NCBI GenBank assembly: GCA_003527225.1
Contig: DPXQ01000113.1
Span: forward strand, 36,023 to 79,857
Length of the DNA: 43,835 nt
Direction of reading: 5' to 3'
Source of the DNA: Rhizobium sp.
GTDB lineage: Bacteria; Pseudomonadota; Alphaproteobacteria; Rhizobiales; Rhizobiaceae
Translations under genes and position numbers: made by a program
Notes under the pieces: generated by a model
What the model was told of the DNA's origin: nothing
Database searches by the model: none
What the model saw: the letters and a program-made list of their open reading frames with translations, nothing else
Part shown: positions 25,537 through 35,900 of the stretch, one piece after another
Position numbering within the stretch: position 1 is the first letter of the stretch
How the letters are laid out: each line of letters opens with the position of its first letter

Positions 25537-25989
25537 TCAGTCGCCGATCAGCTTGTCGAGACGGGCCTCTTCCTCGGAGGTCAGCTTTTGCGGCGCCGGC
25601 CGGCCCGTGCCGCGCGCATAGCTGATGGCCGCGATCAGCCCCACGAGCAGCAGGATGGCCGGCATCCCCCAGAGCGCCACGGTCTTCATCGACAGGCGCG
25701 GCTTCAGGAGCACGAATTCGCCGTAGCGTGAGACGACGTAGTTTATGACCGCCTCGTCGCTGTCGCCACCCACGATTCTCTGGCGCACGATCAGCCGCAG
25801 GTCACGGGCGAGTTCGGCATTGGAATCGTCGATCGACTGGTTCTGGCAGACGAGGCATCGCAGTTGCGCCGAGATGGCTCTGGCGCGCGCCTCGAGTGCC
25901 GGATCTGCGAGGATCTCGTCCGGATTGACGGCCAAGGCTGGGCTTGCCGCGACCAGAAGCGCCAGCAGGAGAAAGAGGCGCCGGATCAC
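25537..25989 (-). CDS. cycL: Cytochrome c maturation protein CcmH/CycL
   Basis: A 150-aa protein with a signal peptide (1-20, ending ALA), the thioredoxin-like CXXC motif [16 protein letters not shown] (C45, C48) and a C-terminal TM helix (about 103-122). It belongs to the haem lyase complex that reduces and presents apocytochrome c in the periplasm. The start is GTG at 25989, sharing the GTGA overlap with the cycK stop, so it is translationally coupled as the last gene of cycHJKL. Confidence 0.92.
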   Translation of the reverse strand: MIRRLFLLLALLVAASPALAVNPDEILADPALEARARAISAQLRCLVCQNQSIDDSNAELARDLRLIVRQRIVGGDSDEAVINYVVSRYGEFVLLKPRLSMKTVALWGMPAILLLVGLIAAISYARGTGRPAPQKLTSEEEARLDKLIGD

Positions 25990-27974
25990 TCCGCCGGCTC
26001 CAGCGCCGGAGCGGCCACGGTTTTTGCCCGGCGCGGCGCGCCGACGCGCAAGCGCCGGTCGGACAGCGACACGAAGCCGCCCGCCATCATGATCAGGGCG
26101 CCGAACCAGATCAGGAGAATATAGGGCTTCCACCAGATCCGAACGACGATGCCGCCGTCTCCCATCGGGTCGCCGAGGGAAACATAGAGCTGGCTCATGC
26201 CGAAGCTGCGTATGCCGGCTTCGGTCGTCGGCATGCGCCGCGCCGTATAAAGCCTCTTGGAAGACCACACCTCGCCCTTGTCGACGTCGCCCTTGCGGAG
26301 CATGAAATGGCCGCGATCCTCAGTGTAGTTCGGGCCTGCAGCCTGGCGCAGGCCGTCAAAGGTCAGCGTATAGCCGCCCGCCTCGGCCGTCATGCCGGGC
26401 TTCATCTCGACCACCGTTTCGGTCTCGAAGGTCGTCACGGCGACGATGCCGAGAACCGTCACCCCCAGCCCCATATGGGCAAGCGCGGTGCCGAAGGCCG
26501 ATCGCGGCAGACCCGCAAGACGACGCATGGCAATGGCGAAGGAGAGCTTGTTGAAGCCGGCGCGATACCAGAGATCGGTGAGGGAACCGAAAATGACGAA
26601 GAGGCCGGCCGCGAGCCCGAAGACCGCGAGCACCGGACCGCCGTTTTCGACATAGTAAAGCCCGAGCGCCAGCATGAGCGCGAGGCCCGCCGCCACATAA
26701 AGCCGCTGCATCGCGCCGAGCAGATCGCCGCGCTTCCACGCAAGCAGCGGGCCGAACGGCATGGCAACCAGAAGCGGCGACATCAACAGGCCGAATGTGA
26801 GGTTGAAGAACGGCGCCCCAACCGAGATCTTGTCGCCCGTCAGCGTTTCGAGCAGCAACGGATAGAGCGTGCCGATCAGGACCGTGGCCGCGGAAACCGT
26901 CAGGATCAGGTTGTTGAGGACGAGCGCACCTTCGCGCGAGATCGGGGCGAAGAGCCCGCCGGCCTTCAGAAGAGGCGCACGGATCGCAAAGAGCGTGAGA
27001 GCGCCGCCGATGAAGATGGTCAGGATGCCGAGAATGAAGATGCCGCGGCTCGGGTCGGTGGCGAATGCATGCACCGAGGTTAGCACGCCGGAGCGCACGA
27101 GGAAGGTGCCGAGCAGCGACAACGAGAAGGTGAGGATCGCCAGCAGAACCGTCCAGATCTTCAGCGCTTCGCGCTTTTCCATCACCAGCGCCGAATGCAG
27201 AAGTGCGGTCCCTGCGAGCCAGGGCATGAAGGACGCATTTTCGACCGGGTCCCAGAACCACCAGCCGCCCCAGCCGAGTTCGTAATAGGCCCAGTAGGAG
27301 CCCATCGCGATACCGGCCGTCAGGAACGTCCAGGCGGCGAGCGTCCAGGGCCTCACCCAGCGGGCCCATGCCGCGTCGATCCGCCCGTCGAGAAGGGCAG
27401 CGATCGCGAAGGAGAAGCAGACGGAGAAGCCGACATAGCCGAGATAGAGAAGCGGCGGATGGATCGCCAGCCCCGCGTCCTGCAGGATCGGATTGAGGTC
27501 CTGGCCCTCGGCCGGAACCGGAGTCAGGCGCGCGAAGGGATTGGATGTCAGCAGGATGAAGAGCATGAAAGCCGAGGCGATCCATCCCTGCACCGCCAGC
27601 ACGTTGGCCTTGAGGCGGGCCGGCAGGTTGCCGCCGAAATAGGCCACCATCATGCTGAACAGCGACAGGATCAGCAGCCACAGCATCATCGAGCCTTCGT
27701 GGTTCCCCCAGACGGCGGCGAAACGATAGACCGCCGGCATCAACGAATGGGAATTCTGCCAGACGTTGTTCACCGAGAAATCGGAAACCAGATAGGCATA
27801 GGTGAGTACGCCGAAGGAAAACACCACCAGCGCGAACTGGGCCATGGTCCCGGTCGTTGCCACCGACATCAGGGCGGCGTCGCCGCGCCTGGCGCCGATG
27901 ACCGGCAGGACAGAGAGAATGATCGCCGTCGCCAGCGCCAGCACGAGAGCATAGTGGCCGAGTTCGATGATCAT
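25986..27974 (-). CDS. cycK: Haem lyase subunit CcmF/CycK
   Basis: A 662-aa polytopic membrane protein (about 14-15 helices) with the tryptophan-rich haem-handling motif [19 protein letters not shown] (about residues 240-258) and the periplasmic TM-flanking His residues of the family. It transfers haem from holo-CcmE to apocytochrome c together with CcmH/CcmI. It overlaps cycJ upstream and cycL downstream by 4 nt each. Full length is normal for the family. Confidence 0.95.
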   Translation of the reverse strand: MIIELGHYALVLALATAIILSVLPVIGARRGDAALMSVATTGTMAQFALVVFSFGVLTYAYLVSDFSVNNVWQNSHSLMPAVYRFAAVWGNHEGSMMLWLLILSLFSMMVAYFGGNLPARLKANVLAVQGWIASAFMLFILLTSNPFARLTPVPAEGQDLNPILQDAGLAIHPPLLYLGYVGFSVCFSFAIAALLDGRIDAAWARWVRPWTLAAWTFLTAGIAMGSYWAYYELGWGGWWFWDPVENASFMPWLAGTALLHSALVMEKREALKIWTVLLAILTFSLSLLGTFLVRSGVLTSVHAFATDPSRGIFILGILTIFIGGALTLFAIRAPLLKAGGLFAPISREGALVLNNLILTVSAATVLIGTLYPLLLETLTGDKISVGAPFFNLTFGLLMSPLLVAMPFGPLLAWKRGDLLGAMQRLYVAAGLALMLALGLYYVENGGPVLAVFGLAAGLFVIFGSLTDLWYRAGFNKLSFAIAMRRLAGLPRSAFGTALAHMGLGVTVLGIVAVTTFETETVVEMKPGMTAEAGGYTLTFDGLRQAAGPNYTEDRGHFMLRKGDVDKGEVWSSKRLYTARRMPTTEAGIRSFGMSQLYVSLGDPMGDGGIVVRIWWKPYILLIWFGALIMMAGGFVSLSDRRLRVGAPRRAKTVAAPALEPAE

Positions 27975-28423
27975 TTTACCGTTTCCTTGCCGCTGAGTTC
28001 GACGCCCTGCGCCTTGAGGCGGTCAGCGACATCCTTCGGCATGTAAGTCTCGTCATGCTTGGCAAGCACCGTATCGGCGACGAACACCGGGTTGTCGGCC
28101 ACGAACGCGCCCTCGGCCACGACGCCTTGGCCCTCGCGGAAGAGGTCAGGCAGGATGCCGGTATAGGTCACCGGGACCGTGCCGATGGTGTCGGTGACCG
28201 TGAATGTCACCGTCGAGCCCTCGCCGCGTGTGACGGAACCCGTCTCGACGAGGCCGCCGAGCCGGATCCGGGTTCCCGGCGGCACGTTGGCGGTGGCCAG
28301 GTCTCCCGGCACGTAGAAATAGGCGACGGCCTGGCCGAAGGCGAACATGACCAGGAGCACGGCGGCGATGATGAAACTCATGCCGCCTGCGATGACGGCC
28401 AATCGTTTCTGTTTGCGGGTCAT
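27971..28423 (-). CDS. cycJ: Periplasmic haem chaperone CcmE/CycJ
   Basis: A 150-aa membrane-anchored haem chaperone. It has an N-terminal TM (about 9-30), a beta-barrel OB fold (about 45-118) and the haem-binding HxxxY motif H123-Y127 in [10 protein letters not shown], followed by a flexible C-terminal tail. His123 forms the covalent bond to haem. It overlaps cycH (ATGA at 28420-28423) and cycK. Confidence 0.95.
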   Translation of the reverse strand: MTRKQKRLAVIAGGMSFIIAAVLLVMFAFGQAVAYFYVPGDLATANVPPGTRIRLGGLVETGSVTRGEGSTVTFTVTDTIGTVPVTYTGILPDLFREGQGVVAEGAFVADNPVFVADTVLAKHDETYMPKDVADRLKAQGVELSGKETVK

Positions 28424-29562
28424 TTCGAGAGTTCCTCCACCGGCAGGCCGAGTTCACCGGCCAGCGCGATCAACTGCTTTCCTTCAGCACCGTCCGCCGG
28501 GAAGGCGGCAAGGCTGGCCTTCAGGGCTTCGACGGCGCGGTCCGGTTCCTTCAGCATCACATAGGATCTGACCAGCCGCATCCAGCCCTGGAAATTGTTC
28601 GGGTCTTCCTTGAGCTTGGCATCGAGACCGGCGACCATGCCACGGATCATGTCGTTGCGGTCTCCCGCCGTCATGTCCTGCGCCGCCGCGACGTCAGCCG
28701 CCGTCGGGTTTCCGGGCGCGGCGGGCGCGGCCATCGGCGCGTCGCCGGTATTCATGGCGATGTGCTGATTGACGAGCGGCAGCCATGGAGCGTCCGCCGG
28801 CGAGGCCTTGGCCAGCGCCTCGAATGCCGCGCGCGCCTCTGCGCGCTTGCCGCCCTGCTCGAGCGAAAGGGCCAGATAGAATTGGGCTCGCGGATCGCTG
28901 CTGCCAAGTTTCAGCGCCTCTTCGAACGCAGCGCGGGCATCGGCGGTGACGACGCCGTCATTGGCCTCCACGAGCGTCTCGCCCAGTCCGGTCATGCGGG
29001 CGGGGCTCGGCCCCAGGATCCGGATCGCATTGCGATAGGCGAGTTGGGCATCGCCCAGCCGCGAGGTCTTGAAGTAGATGGGGGCGAGCACGTCCCAGCC
29101 CGCGCCGTCATTGGGATTTGCCGCAAGGTGGCGTTCCGCCTTGGCGACCAGAAGTTCGACGTTGTTGCCCGGGTTTTCGAGCCGCGCGGCAAGCGGCTGT
29201 GACGGCATGTCGGGACTGCCGGTCATGAGATAGAGACCGATGCCGATGGCTGGAAGGCAGACGATGATGAAGCCCTGTGCCAGCAGATGGCGACCGCCGG
29301 AGGCCGTCTTGCCTTCGCCCGCGCCCTTGTCTCCTGCGGTCGACAGCAGCCTGCGGCCGATCTCGGCGCGCGCATACTCAGCCTCGTCGCCCGAGATGAG
29401 GCCAAGCGCCTTGTCGCGTTCGAGTTCGCGCAACTGGTCGCGGTAGACTGCGGCTTCACCCGCGGCCCCTTCCGGAACGGCATTGACGCCGCGAAGAAGC
29501 GGCCCGAGGAGAACGACGGCGATTACGGCCGTCAGCAATGCGATGACAATCCAGAACAACAT
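28420..29562 (-). CDS. cycH: Cytochrome c maturation protein CcmI/CycH
   Basis: A 380-aa apocytochrome c chaperone. Two TM helices flank a cytosolic loop with a coiled-coil-like segment: TM1 about 2-20, the loop includes [18 protein letters not shown], and TM2 about 95-115. The periplasmic C-terminal half contains TPR-like repeats (about 130-300) that bind apocytochrome peptides. The first gene of the cycHJKL operon. I prefer the ATG at 29562 ([10 protein letters not shown]) to the TTG at 29571. An FNR/FixK-like palindrome lies 112 bp upstream. Confidence 0.92.
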   Translation of the reverse strand: MLFWIVIALLTAVIAVVLLGPLLRGVNAVPEGAAGEAAVYRDQLRELERDKALGLISGDEAEYARAEIGRRLLSTAGDKGAGEGKTASGGRHLLAQGFIIVCLPAIGIGLYLMTGSPDMPSQPLAARLENPGNNVELLVAKAERHLAANPNDGAGWDVLAPIYFKTSRLGDAQLAYRNAIRILGPSPARMTGLGETLVEANDGVVTADARAAFEEALKLGSSDPRAQFYLALSLEQGGKRAEARAAFEALAKASPADAPWLPLVNQHIAMNTGDAPMAAPAAPGNPTAADVAAAQDMTAGDRNDMIRGMVAGLDAKLKEDPNNFQGWMRLVRSYVMLKEPDRAVEALKASLAAFPADGAEGKQLIALAGELGLPVEELSK

Positions 29563-29672
29563 AGAGCCCAATTACTTTAAGCCAGCGGACATTCCAACTG
29601 ACAAACGACCGATGACGCGAATTTGAGGCGTTTCGCCGCAACCATTTTCCCGGAAAAAGGCGCCTGTATGGT

Positions 29673-29688
29673 CTTGACTTACGTCAAG
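29673..29688. promoter_or_regulatory. FNR/FixK-like palindrome upstream of cycHJKL
   Basis: CTTGACTTACGTCAAG is a 16-bp perfect-arm palindrome matching TTGA-N6-TCAA, the site of FNR/FixK/Anr-type regulators (typical FixK core TTGAT-N4-ATCAA; here TTGAC-N4-GTCAA). Its centre is about 118 bp before the cycH ATG. It also overlaps the stop codon of the upstream lipoprotein gene, which is transcribed towards cycH. Oxygen-responsive control of cytochrome c maturation would make sense but is inferred. Confidence 0.5.
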
Positions 29689-30116
29689 GGCGTCCATGAC
29701 CCGCTCGAATTGCGGCATGCCGCACCCCGAACCTCGATTTGCCGACCGTTATCGACCAGCTTGTGGGTATATTGCCGGCAATTCTGCTGGCCGACCTGAT
29801 AAGGCGCGGCCGCAACCACCTGGCCGCTGACCTTCTGTCCGCTCCAGGCCACCGGCTGGCCGCCCGGCGCGGCCTCGAGCGCCCGGTATTCCGCCTCCAG
29901 GGCACGCTGCATTTCGCTATTGGACAGGTCCAGTCCCGAACGCGACACGATCCCGCCCTGCAACGCGGCGATATATGCGGCCGAGGCCGACGCCCCGCTC
30001 GCCGCACGAGCCGAAAACAGTCCGCCACTCTTCGGACCGCTCGTGGTCGTGCACGAGGAAAGTGCTGCAGCCGTGACGACGATCGTCATCGCGAAGCGAA
30101 AGCGAGAATTACCCAT
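29679..30116 (-). CDS. 17-kDa surface-antigen-like lipoprotein
   Basis: A 145-aa lipoprotein: N-terminal hydrophobic segment with lipobox AALSSC (Cys about 20) and a periplasmic or outer-membrane mature domain. The C-terminal region (NCRQYTHKLVDNGRQIEVRG, then ACRNSSGSW) matches the RT0821/Lpp0805 surface antigen family, which shares a 17-kDa-antigen-type domain of unknown function. The start is uncertain: ATG at 30116 gives a compact signal. ATG at 30161 has a GGGGGA ribosome binding site and would add 15 residues before the hydrophobic segment. It lies 99 bp after feuQ on the same strand. Confidence 0.8.
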   Translation of the reverse strand: MGNSRFRFAMTIVVTAAALSSCTTTSGPKSGGLFSARAASGASASAAYIAALQGGIVSRSGLDLSNSEMQRALEAEYRALEAAPGGQPVAWSGQKVSGQVVAAAPYQVGQQNCRQYTHKLVDNGRQIEVRGAACRNSSGSWTPLT

Positions 30117-30215
30117 TTGCCCAGCCCGAACTTCTTCTGAACGATCGATCATCAAAAACATGTCCCCCGCTCTGCTGCGGCATACTGATGGCATCATTGT
30201 GGCCGCCTTGTTTTT

Positions 30216-31628
30216 TCATGCAAAAGCGCCTGATGCAGTGTCCCTTGTTACAGCGGGAAGCACAAGCCTTGCCCTCAATCCGCCGCCGGCGCCCCGGGAG
30301 AGATCGAAGCTTCCCTGATATTCGGAGGATATTTCATTTACGATCGAAAGGCCAAGACCCGTTCCCGGCTTGGTCTCGTCCAGCCTGCGGCCGCGCTTCA
30401 GCGCCTCGACGATCTGGTCGGGTTCCAGTCCCGGCCCGTCGTCCTCGACGGTTACCTCGATCCAGTCGCGCCGCGCCGCATCGCTGGCTGCCTCGTGCGC
30501 TTCGGCGGGAGACGCCGCGATCACGACCCGGGAAGCCGCGAATCGCGCCGCGTTCTCCAGCAGATTACCGACCGTTTCCTCGACGTCCTGCTGTTCCATG
30601 GCAAAGACCAGCCCGGGAGCGATCTTGAGGTCGAACGTCATGTCCGGATTGAGCCGCCGCATGACCCTGACAAGGCGTTCCAGAACGGGCTCGGCCTCTG
30701 TGCGCGCCAGGATCGATTCGCGTTGTGCCGCGATTCGCGCCCGGTTCAGATACGAACTCACCTGCCCCTGCATGGCTTCCGCCTGGGAGGCCACCAGATC
30801 GGAATGGGGCTTGGCGAGCACGCGGGCTTCGTTCAGCAGCACGGCGATCGGCGTTTTCAGCGAATGGGCGAGATTGCCGACCTGCATGCGGGCCCGCTCG
30901 ACGATGCGGCGATTGCTGTCGATCAGCGCGTTGATCTCGTTGGCAAGCGGCTCGATCTCGCGGGGGAACTCCCCCTCGATCCGCTCCGCCTCGCCGGCGC
31001 GGATCTTCTCCAGCGCTCTTTTGGCGCGCTCGAGCGGCTTCAACCCGTAGAGAATGGCAAGCCCGTTGACCAGCAGGCCGCCGAAACCGAAGACCGCCAG
31101 CGCGGCGTAGAGGCGCCTTGAAAAGAAGCTGATATCCTCTTCGACCACTTCGAGATTGCCCGTCACGCGAAAGCGCGCCGCGCGGCCGTCATTGTCCAGG
31201 ACCACTTCGGTCTCGGCAACCCGCAGATGGTTTCCGAAGGCGTCCGTCATCTCGTAGAAGCGCTCATACTGCGCGTCGAAGGGTACCTCCTCGCGGCTCG
31301 GCACCGGCAGTTCGGCGATGCCGAGCGAGGTGGAGGCAAGGGGTGCGGCGTTGAAGGTGCTGAGCGGCTCGACCAGCCAGTACCAGCCCGTCATGGGCTG
31401 CGAAAAGCGCAGGTCCCCGAGTTCAGGGGTGCCCGACAGGCTTTCGCCGTCGCCGATCGAAACCGAATTGATGACGTTGTAGAGCTGCGCGCGCAGAAGA
31501 TTGTTGAAGCCGCGCTCGGCGCCCTGGCGGTAGAGCGCGGAAATCACCAGCGCTATGGTCACGAGTGCCGCCGCCGACCAGAGCGTCGCAAGCAGCAGGA
31601 CCCTTGCGGTCAGAGACCTAATGCGCAT
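30216..31628 (-). CDS. feuQ: Sensor histidine kinase FeuQ
   Basis: A 470-aa inner-membrane kinase. TM1 lies at about 7-29 and the periplasmic sensor at about 30-165. TM2 lies at about 172-193, then a HAMP-like linker. HisKA has H254 in GNLAHSLKTPIAVLL and HATPase carries NLLENAARF, DDGPGL and GTGLGLSIV. The PhoQ-like arrangement and the overlap with feuP support FeuQ, known in Sinorhizobium for osmoadaptation and cyclic glucan export control. The ATG at 31628 overlaps the feuP stop by 11 nt. Confidence 0.88.
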   Translation of the reverse strand: MRIRSLTARVLLLATLWSAAALVTIALVISALYRQGAERGFNNLLRAQLYNVINSVSIGDGESLSGTPELGDLRFSQPMTGWYWLVEPLSTFNAAPLASTSLGIAELPVPSREEVPFDAQYERFYEMTDAFGNHLRVAETEVVLDNDGRAARFRVTGNLEVVEEDISFFSRRLYAALAVFGFGGLLVNGLAILYGLKPLERAKRALEKIRAGEAERIEGEFPREIEPLANEINALIDSNRRIVERARMQVGNLAHSLKTPIAVLLNEARVLAKPHSDLVASQAEAMQGQVSSYLNRARIAAQRESILARTEAEPVLERLVRVMRRLNPDMTFDLKIAPGLVFAMEQQDVEETVGNLLENAARFAASRVVIAASPAEAHEAASDAARRDWIEVTVEDDGPGLEPDQIVEALKRGRRLDETKPGTGLGLSIVNEISSEYQGSFDLSRGAGGGLRARLVLPAVTRDTASGAFA

Positions 31629-32289
31629 CGTTCGGCGCTTGCATTCGGTAGCCGAGACCGCGAACCGTCTCGATGATGTCGAGGCCGATCTTCTTGCGCA
31701 GCCGCCCGACGAAGACCTCGATCGTGTTGGAATCGCGGTCGAAATCCTGGTCGTAGAGGTGCTCGACAAGTTCGGTGCGCGAGACCACCTCGCCCATGTG
31801 GTGCATGAGGTAGGATAATAGCCGGTATTCGTGCGAGGTGAGCTTGAGCTGGGTGCCGGAAACGGTCGCCTTCGAGCTCTTGGTGTCGAGACGCACCGGA
31901 CCGCAGACGATCTCCGACGAAGCGTGCCCGGCGGCTCTCCGGATCAACGCGCGGATACGGGCAAGAACTTCTTCGACGTGGAAGGGCTTGGTGACGTAGT
32001 CGTCGGCCCCGGCGTCGATGCCTGCGACCTTGTCGCTCCAGCGGTCGCGCGCCGTCAGGATCAGGACCGGCATGGTGCGGTCGGCCGCGCGCCACTTTTC
32101 CAGAACCGTGATGCCGTCCATTTCAGGCAGGCCGATATCGAGGATCACCGCGTCATAGGGCTCTGTCTCTCCGAGAAAGTGGCCCTCCTCGCCGTCGAGC
32201 GCGTGGTCGACGACATAGCCGGCCTCCTGCAGCGCCTCGACGAGCTGCCGGTTCAGATTGACGTCGTCCTCAACGACCAGAATGCGCAT
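31618..32289 (-). CDS. feuP: Response regulator FeuP
   Basis: A 223-aa OmpR/PhoP-type regulator. The receiver domain has E8-D9, phospho-acceptor D51 (VILDIGLPEMDG) and K101-type Lys (YVTKPFHVEE). The winged-helix domain (about 128-220) has the recognition-helix region NTIEVFVGRLRKKIG. Strong AAGGAGGG precedes the ATG. In Sinorhizobium FeuP activates osmoadaptation genes including the cyclic glucan exporter. It forms an operon with feuN and feuQ. Confidence 0.9.
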   Translation of the reverse strand: MRILVVEDDVNLNRQLVEALQEAGYVVDHALDGEEGHFLGETEPYDAVILDIGLPEMDGITVLEKWRAADRTMPVLILTARDRWSDKVAGIDAGADDYVTKPFHVEEVLARIRALIRRAAGHASSEIVCGPVRLDTKSSKATVSGTQLKLTSHEYRLLSYLMHHMGEVVSRTELVEHLYDQDFDRDSNTIEVFVGRLRKKIGLDIIETVRGLGYRMQAPNDAH

Positions 32290-32366
32290 GCTACCCAGCC
32301 CTCCTTTGTCTTCTTTTCCGGCCCGGCGCGTGTCACGCGCCGGAACCTGAGATCACAAGAGCGCGG

Positions 32367-32639
32367 TCATTGCCGGACCTGAATGGTCACCTTGCGCGGG
32401 CGCTCATCGCCGTTGCCGGGCACCAGCACGGTGATCACGCATACTCCGCCGGAGGCGCGCACTGACAGCAGCTGGCCGCCCGTCTCGGCAACGGCGCGGG
32501 CAGCTGCCGCGCTGCAGTCGCCCTGCCCGTTGTTCTGGACAAGGACCAGCGGCGCCGGATTGATATCGCCTGCGCCAGCCGGCACGGGCGAAACCGCCAT
32601 GCTGGCCGCCAGGCTTGTTAAGATCAGGAATGATGCCAT
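32367..32639 (-). CDS. feuN: Small periplasmic modulator FeuN-like
   Basis: A 90-aa exported protein: signal peptide (1-22, SFLILTSLAASMAVSPVPAG then AG) and a short mature domain with two Cys (GQGDCSAA and GGVCVITVLV) that could form a disulphide, ending KVTIQVRQ. The C-terminal half resembles a PepSY-like fold, as predicted for small kinase-inhibiting periplasmic proteins. Location 77 bp before feuP and similar size (83 aa in Sinorhizobium) identify it as FeuN, an essential negative modulator of FeuQ. The ATG at 32639 has GGAAGAAGAGG upstream, which rules out the longer frame. Confidence 0.72.
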   Translation of the reverse strand: MASFLILTSLAASMAVSPVPAGAGDINPAPLVLVQNNGQGDCSAAAARAVAETGGQLLSVRASGGVCVITVLVPGNGDERPRKVTIQVRQ

Positions 32640-32716
32640 GGGCCTCTTCTTCCGCAAATCATTGATTGTTGCGAAATATGTACCCCATGGCATCTGAATG
32701 GCAAATGAATGCGGAC

Positions 32717-32950
32717 TCAATACTTGTCCTTGCGCACTCCGATCGACTTTTTCGCCGAAATCCGCCCGTAAATCGCCAGGAGCCCTCCAAGAGAGCCGGC
32801 AATCGATGTGGCGGCGTCGGCGAGTTGCCCCTGCTCCGCGAATCCCAGATCGATGCCCTTCACGCGCAGCGCCGAGGCGCCGATCGCGATCAGCGCGCCC
32901 CAGACCGTCTTCGACTGATACCATGGTTTGATGTCGTCGGTGGCAAGCAT
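32717..32950 (-). CDS. Holin-like small membrane protein, GTA-associated
   Basis: A 77-aa protein with two hydrophobic segments (about 15-30 and 46-62), a charged N-terminus with the phage-like WYQSKTVWG and a strongly basic C-terminus (RISAKKSIGVRKDKY). Such small proteins occur next to phage endolysin/tail genes and are annotated as holin-like. It lies 24 bp after the GTA gp15 gene on the same strand and 77 bp before feuN, so it is probably the last gene of the GTA run. Pore-forming activity is inferred from form and context only. Confidence 0.6.
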   Translation of the reverse strand: MLATDDIKPWYQSKTVWGALIAIGASALRVKGIDLGFAEQGQLADAATSIAGSLGGLLAIYGRISAKKSIGVRKDKY

Positions 32951-32974
32951 TGCACGTCTCCTTCTTTCTGGTTG

Positions 32975-35900
32975 TCAAAGGGAAATGATCGCCTCGGCGG
33001 CGATGCCGTCGGCAATCCTGCGGCCCAGTTGCCGGACCCGGATCGAAAGGCTCTGCCGGGGCGCGCCGAAATCGGCGATTTCGTCGGCCTGGGCGTAGAG
33101 ATGGCCGGGTGCGCCGACCTCGACGTCCCGCAGCACGGTCACGCCGTCGAGGATCTGCAATCGATAGCGTTCCACGTCCTCGTCGAGCGGAATGTCGACC
33201 GCCTGCCAGTTGTCGGCGTCGATCCTCCCGCGCCGGGTCCAGGCGAGTTCGATGTCGCCGCTTGCGAGCCGCCGTCCGCGCAGGTGAACGGGCGCAAGCG
33301 GCGTCTCGGCGCGAAGTCCGCCCGAAAAGGTGAAGGGTCCCGCCGGCGCAGCCGTGCCCCCCGGCAGTTCGGCGATGTAGTTCAGCGTCAGTCCCGCCTC
33401 GTCCGCCTTCAGCCCGAGCGGCTTCACAGCGCCGTCGAGAAGGACGGCCTGGGCGCCCGCCACCGCGCCCGCCACCATGGCGTCCTCGGTTCCGGCAAGC
33501 CCGCGAAGCAGCTTCGACAGGAGCCAGCGCCCGGCGGAAATTTCCTGCGCCACCGAAAAGCCGATGATTTCCCAGGCACCCGAGGCCGATTGCACCGCCA
33601 ACCGGTTGGCGCCGTTGAGGACCGCGAGCGCGGCAGCGGAAGCAAAACTGCCATAGGCCAGATCGATCTCGACCGTGCGGGCAAGATCGAAGCGCCCCCT
33701 CACGCCGGGCAAGAGCGGCGCCGCAAGCACACCCAGCATTGCCGGCCGCTCCAGCAGCGCCCGCGTTTCATAGCCCTCGTTCGCCGCCGACGACGAGATA
33801 GCGAGACGCCGCCAGGGACGTGCAAGCGCCGCCACGCGGGCGAAATCGGTTGCTTCGCCTGCCTCGTAGCGCGGCAGGTCCATGAAGCGGATCACCGGCG
33901 CGAAGCCCTGCGCGCCGGGATTGGGCGCGTCCCGCCCGGGATTGGCCGTCACCGGCAGCCCGCCGCCGCCCGTAGCCATTTCCCGCAGCTTCAGCCGGCG
34001 TGTCGCGCCGTCCTCGATCTCGCTGACGAGAAACCGGCCTTCCGGTCCTTCGCCGATCCGCAGCACGTCGCCCGGCTGCAGCGCAAGTTCGTTGGGACCG
34101 AGCGCAAGATCCAGTGTGCGCCGCGCCATGCGATGATCGTGCAGCAGCGTCTCGGCGCAACGAAGTGCGGCTTCCTCCGGCATGACGGCGGCAAGGTCAT
34201 GCGCCAGAACCCGGCTCGTCGCCGCCGGAACGCGCCGCGAGCGCACGCTTGCCTCGGCATAGTCGGCGCCCGCGTCGTAGAACGTCAGGATCGCCTCGCC
34301 GGCAAAGTCGCTGTCATGGCCGCGCGTCTCGCGCCAGCGAGGTTCGTCCTCGGGATCGGCCAGCACATCGAGCGTCACCGCCGGCAGGCTTGCCTCCTCG
34401 CGCGATCGGAAGCGCAGCGTTGCGCCATCCTCGATGACATCGAGGCGAAAGGCCTCGGCCAGAGGCTCGATCAGGCTTCGCGCCGAGGCCAACTCGCCTT
34501 GCACATAGCCCGTCAGATCGCCGCTCACGCCCGACACGTCATGGTCGGAAAAGCCGTTATCCCCGAGGATCGCCGCGATCACGTCGGCAAGTGTGCCCGC
34601 GCCAAGCCGTCCGTTCAGCCAGTGGCCGGTCTTCCAGTTGCCGCCGTCGGCCCACAGGCCGACATTGACGGGAAAACCCGGATAGGGCCGCGCATCCCAG
34701 GTCCAGACGAAGATGCGAGACGGATCGACCATGCCGGAAGGGGCCAGCCCCCCGCCCCAGTAGACGTGATGGGCCTCGAGGAATCTCCGCTGCTGGCTGT
34801 CGGACCGAAGCCCCCGCGACTGATGCGGCACGGCACTTTCGGAGGATTTCGGATCGGCGAAGACATTCGGCTGGTTTGCGCCCCGGTCGATTGCCGGGCA
34901 ACCGAGTTCGGTGAACCAGACGGGCTTTGCGCGCGGGACCCAGGCCGTCGGCACTGCCCGCTCCGCGCCGCCCACGCGGTCGTAGTGCGGGTTGGCCCAC
35001 CAGCTTTCGATATCCTTGTAGCGGAAGACCCAGGGCTTGCCCGCCAGCCCGTCGGTGATCGGCGAGCGTGTGCGGCTCTTGCGGTCCGCGTCGCTGGCAT
35101 AGTACCAGTCGAAGCCCTCGCCGCCGGCAATCTGCTCCGCTATGGCATCCGCATCGTCGGCCAGCAGGAAGCCGTCGGGATTTTGAGCCGTCAGGTCCTC
35201 GTCGCGCCAGTCGGCAAGCGGCAGGTAGTTGTCGATGCCGACCGCGTCGATCGCGGCGCTCGCCCAGAGCGGATCGAGATGGAAATAGACGTCGCCCGAG
35301 CCGTCGGACGGGTGATGGCCGAAATACTCGCTCCAGTCGGCGCCATAGGTGATCTTCGTCGCGGTCCCCAGAATGCCGCGCACATCCGAGGCCAGCGCCA
35401 CCAGCGCCTCGACGAAGGGAAAGGCATCCGCCCCGTCGCGCAATGTCGTCAGCCCGCGCAGTTCCGAACCGATCAGGAATCCATCAACCCCGCCCGCCGC
35501 CTTCGCCAGCAGCGCATAGTGCAGCACCAAGCGGCGATAGCCCTCGTCCGTGCCAGAATAGGCAACCGACGTGCCTGAAACGGCGAAGTCGCCCGGCCCC
35601 GCATTTCCGCAAAAAGCCTCCACCGCCACGCGCGCCGCCGCCGTGCGGTCAGCCGATCCCGCCTGTCCCGGCGCGGGATGGCAGGTGATCCGCCCGCGCC
35701 AGGGATAGGCGGCCTGCTCCGTCCCGCCATAGGGGTCGGGCAGGCCGTTTGGCGCCGGAATGTCCATCATCAGGAAGGGATAGAGCGTCACCTTCAGCCC
35801 GCGCGCCTTCAGGTCCATGATCGCGTCGACCACGCTTGCGTCGCTGGGCGTGCCGCCATAGGCCGGGCCACCGTCGTGATGGCTAACCGGATGGGCGGCG

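Noticed and set aside
32666..35578. 970-codon plus-strand ORF opposite gp15
   Set aside because: Mirror frame of the GTA megatron gene, low-complexity Arg/Pro/Ala/Gly translation, no domain. The same holds for the plus-strand frames at 35678-37261 and 19924-21657.
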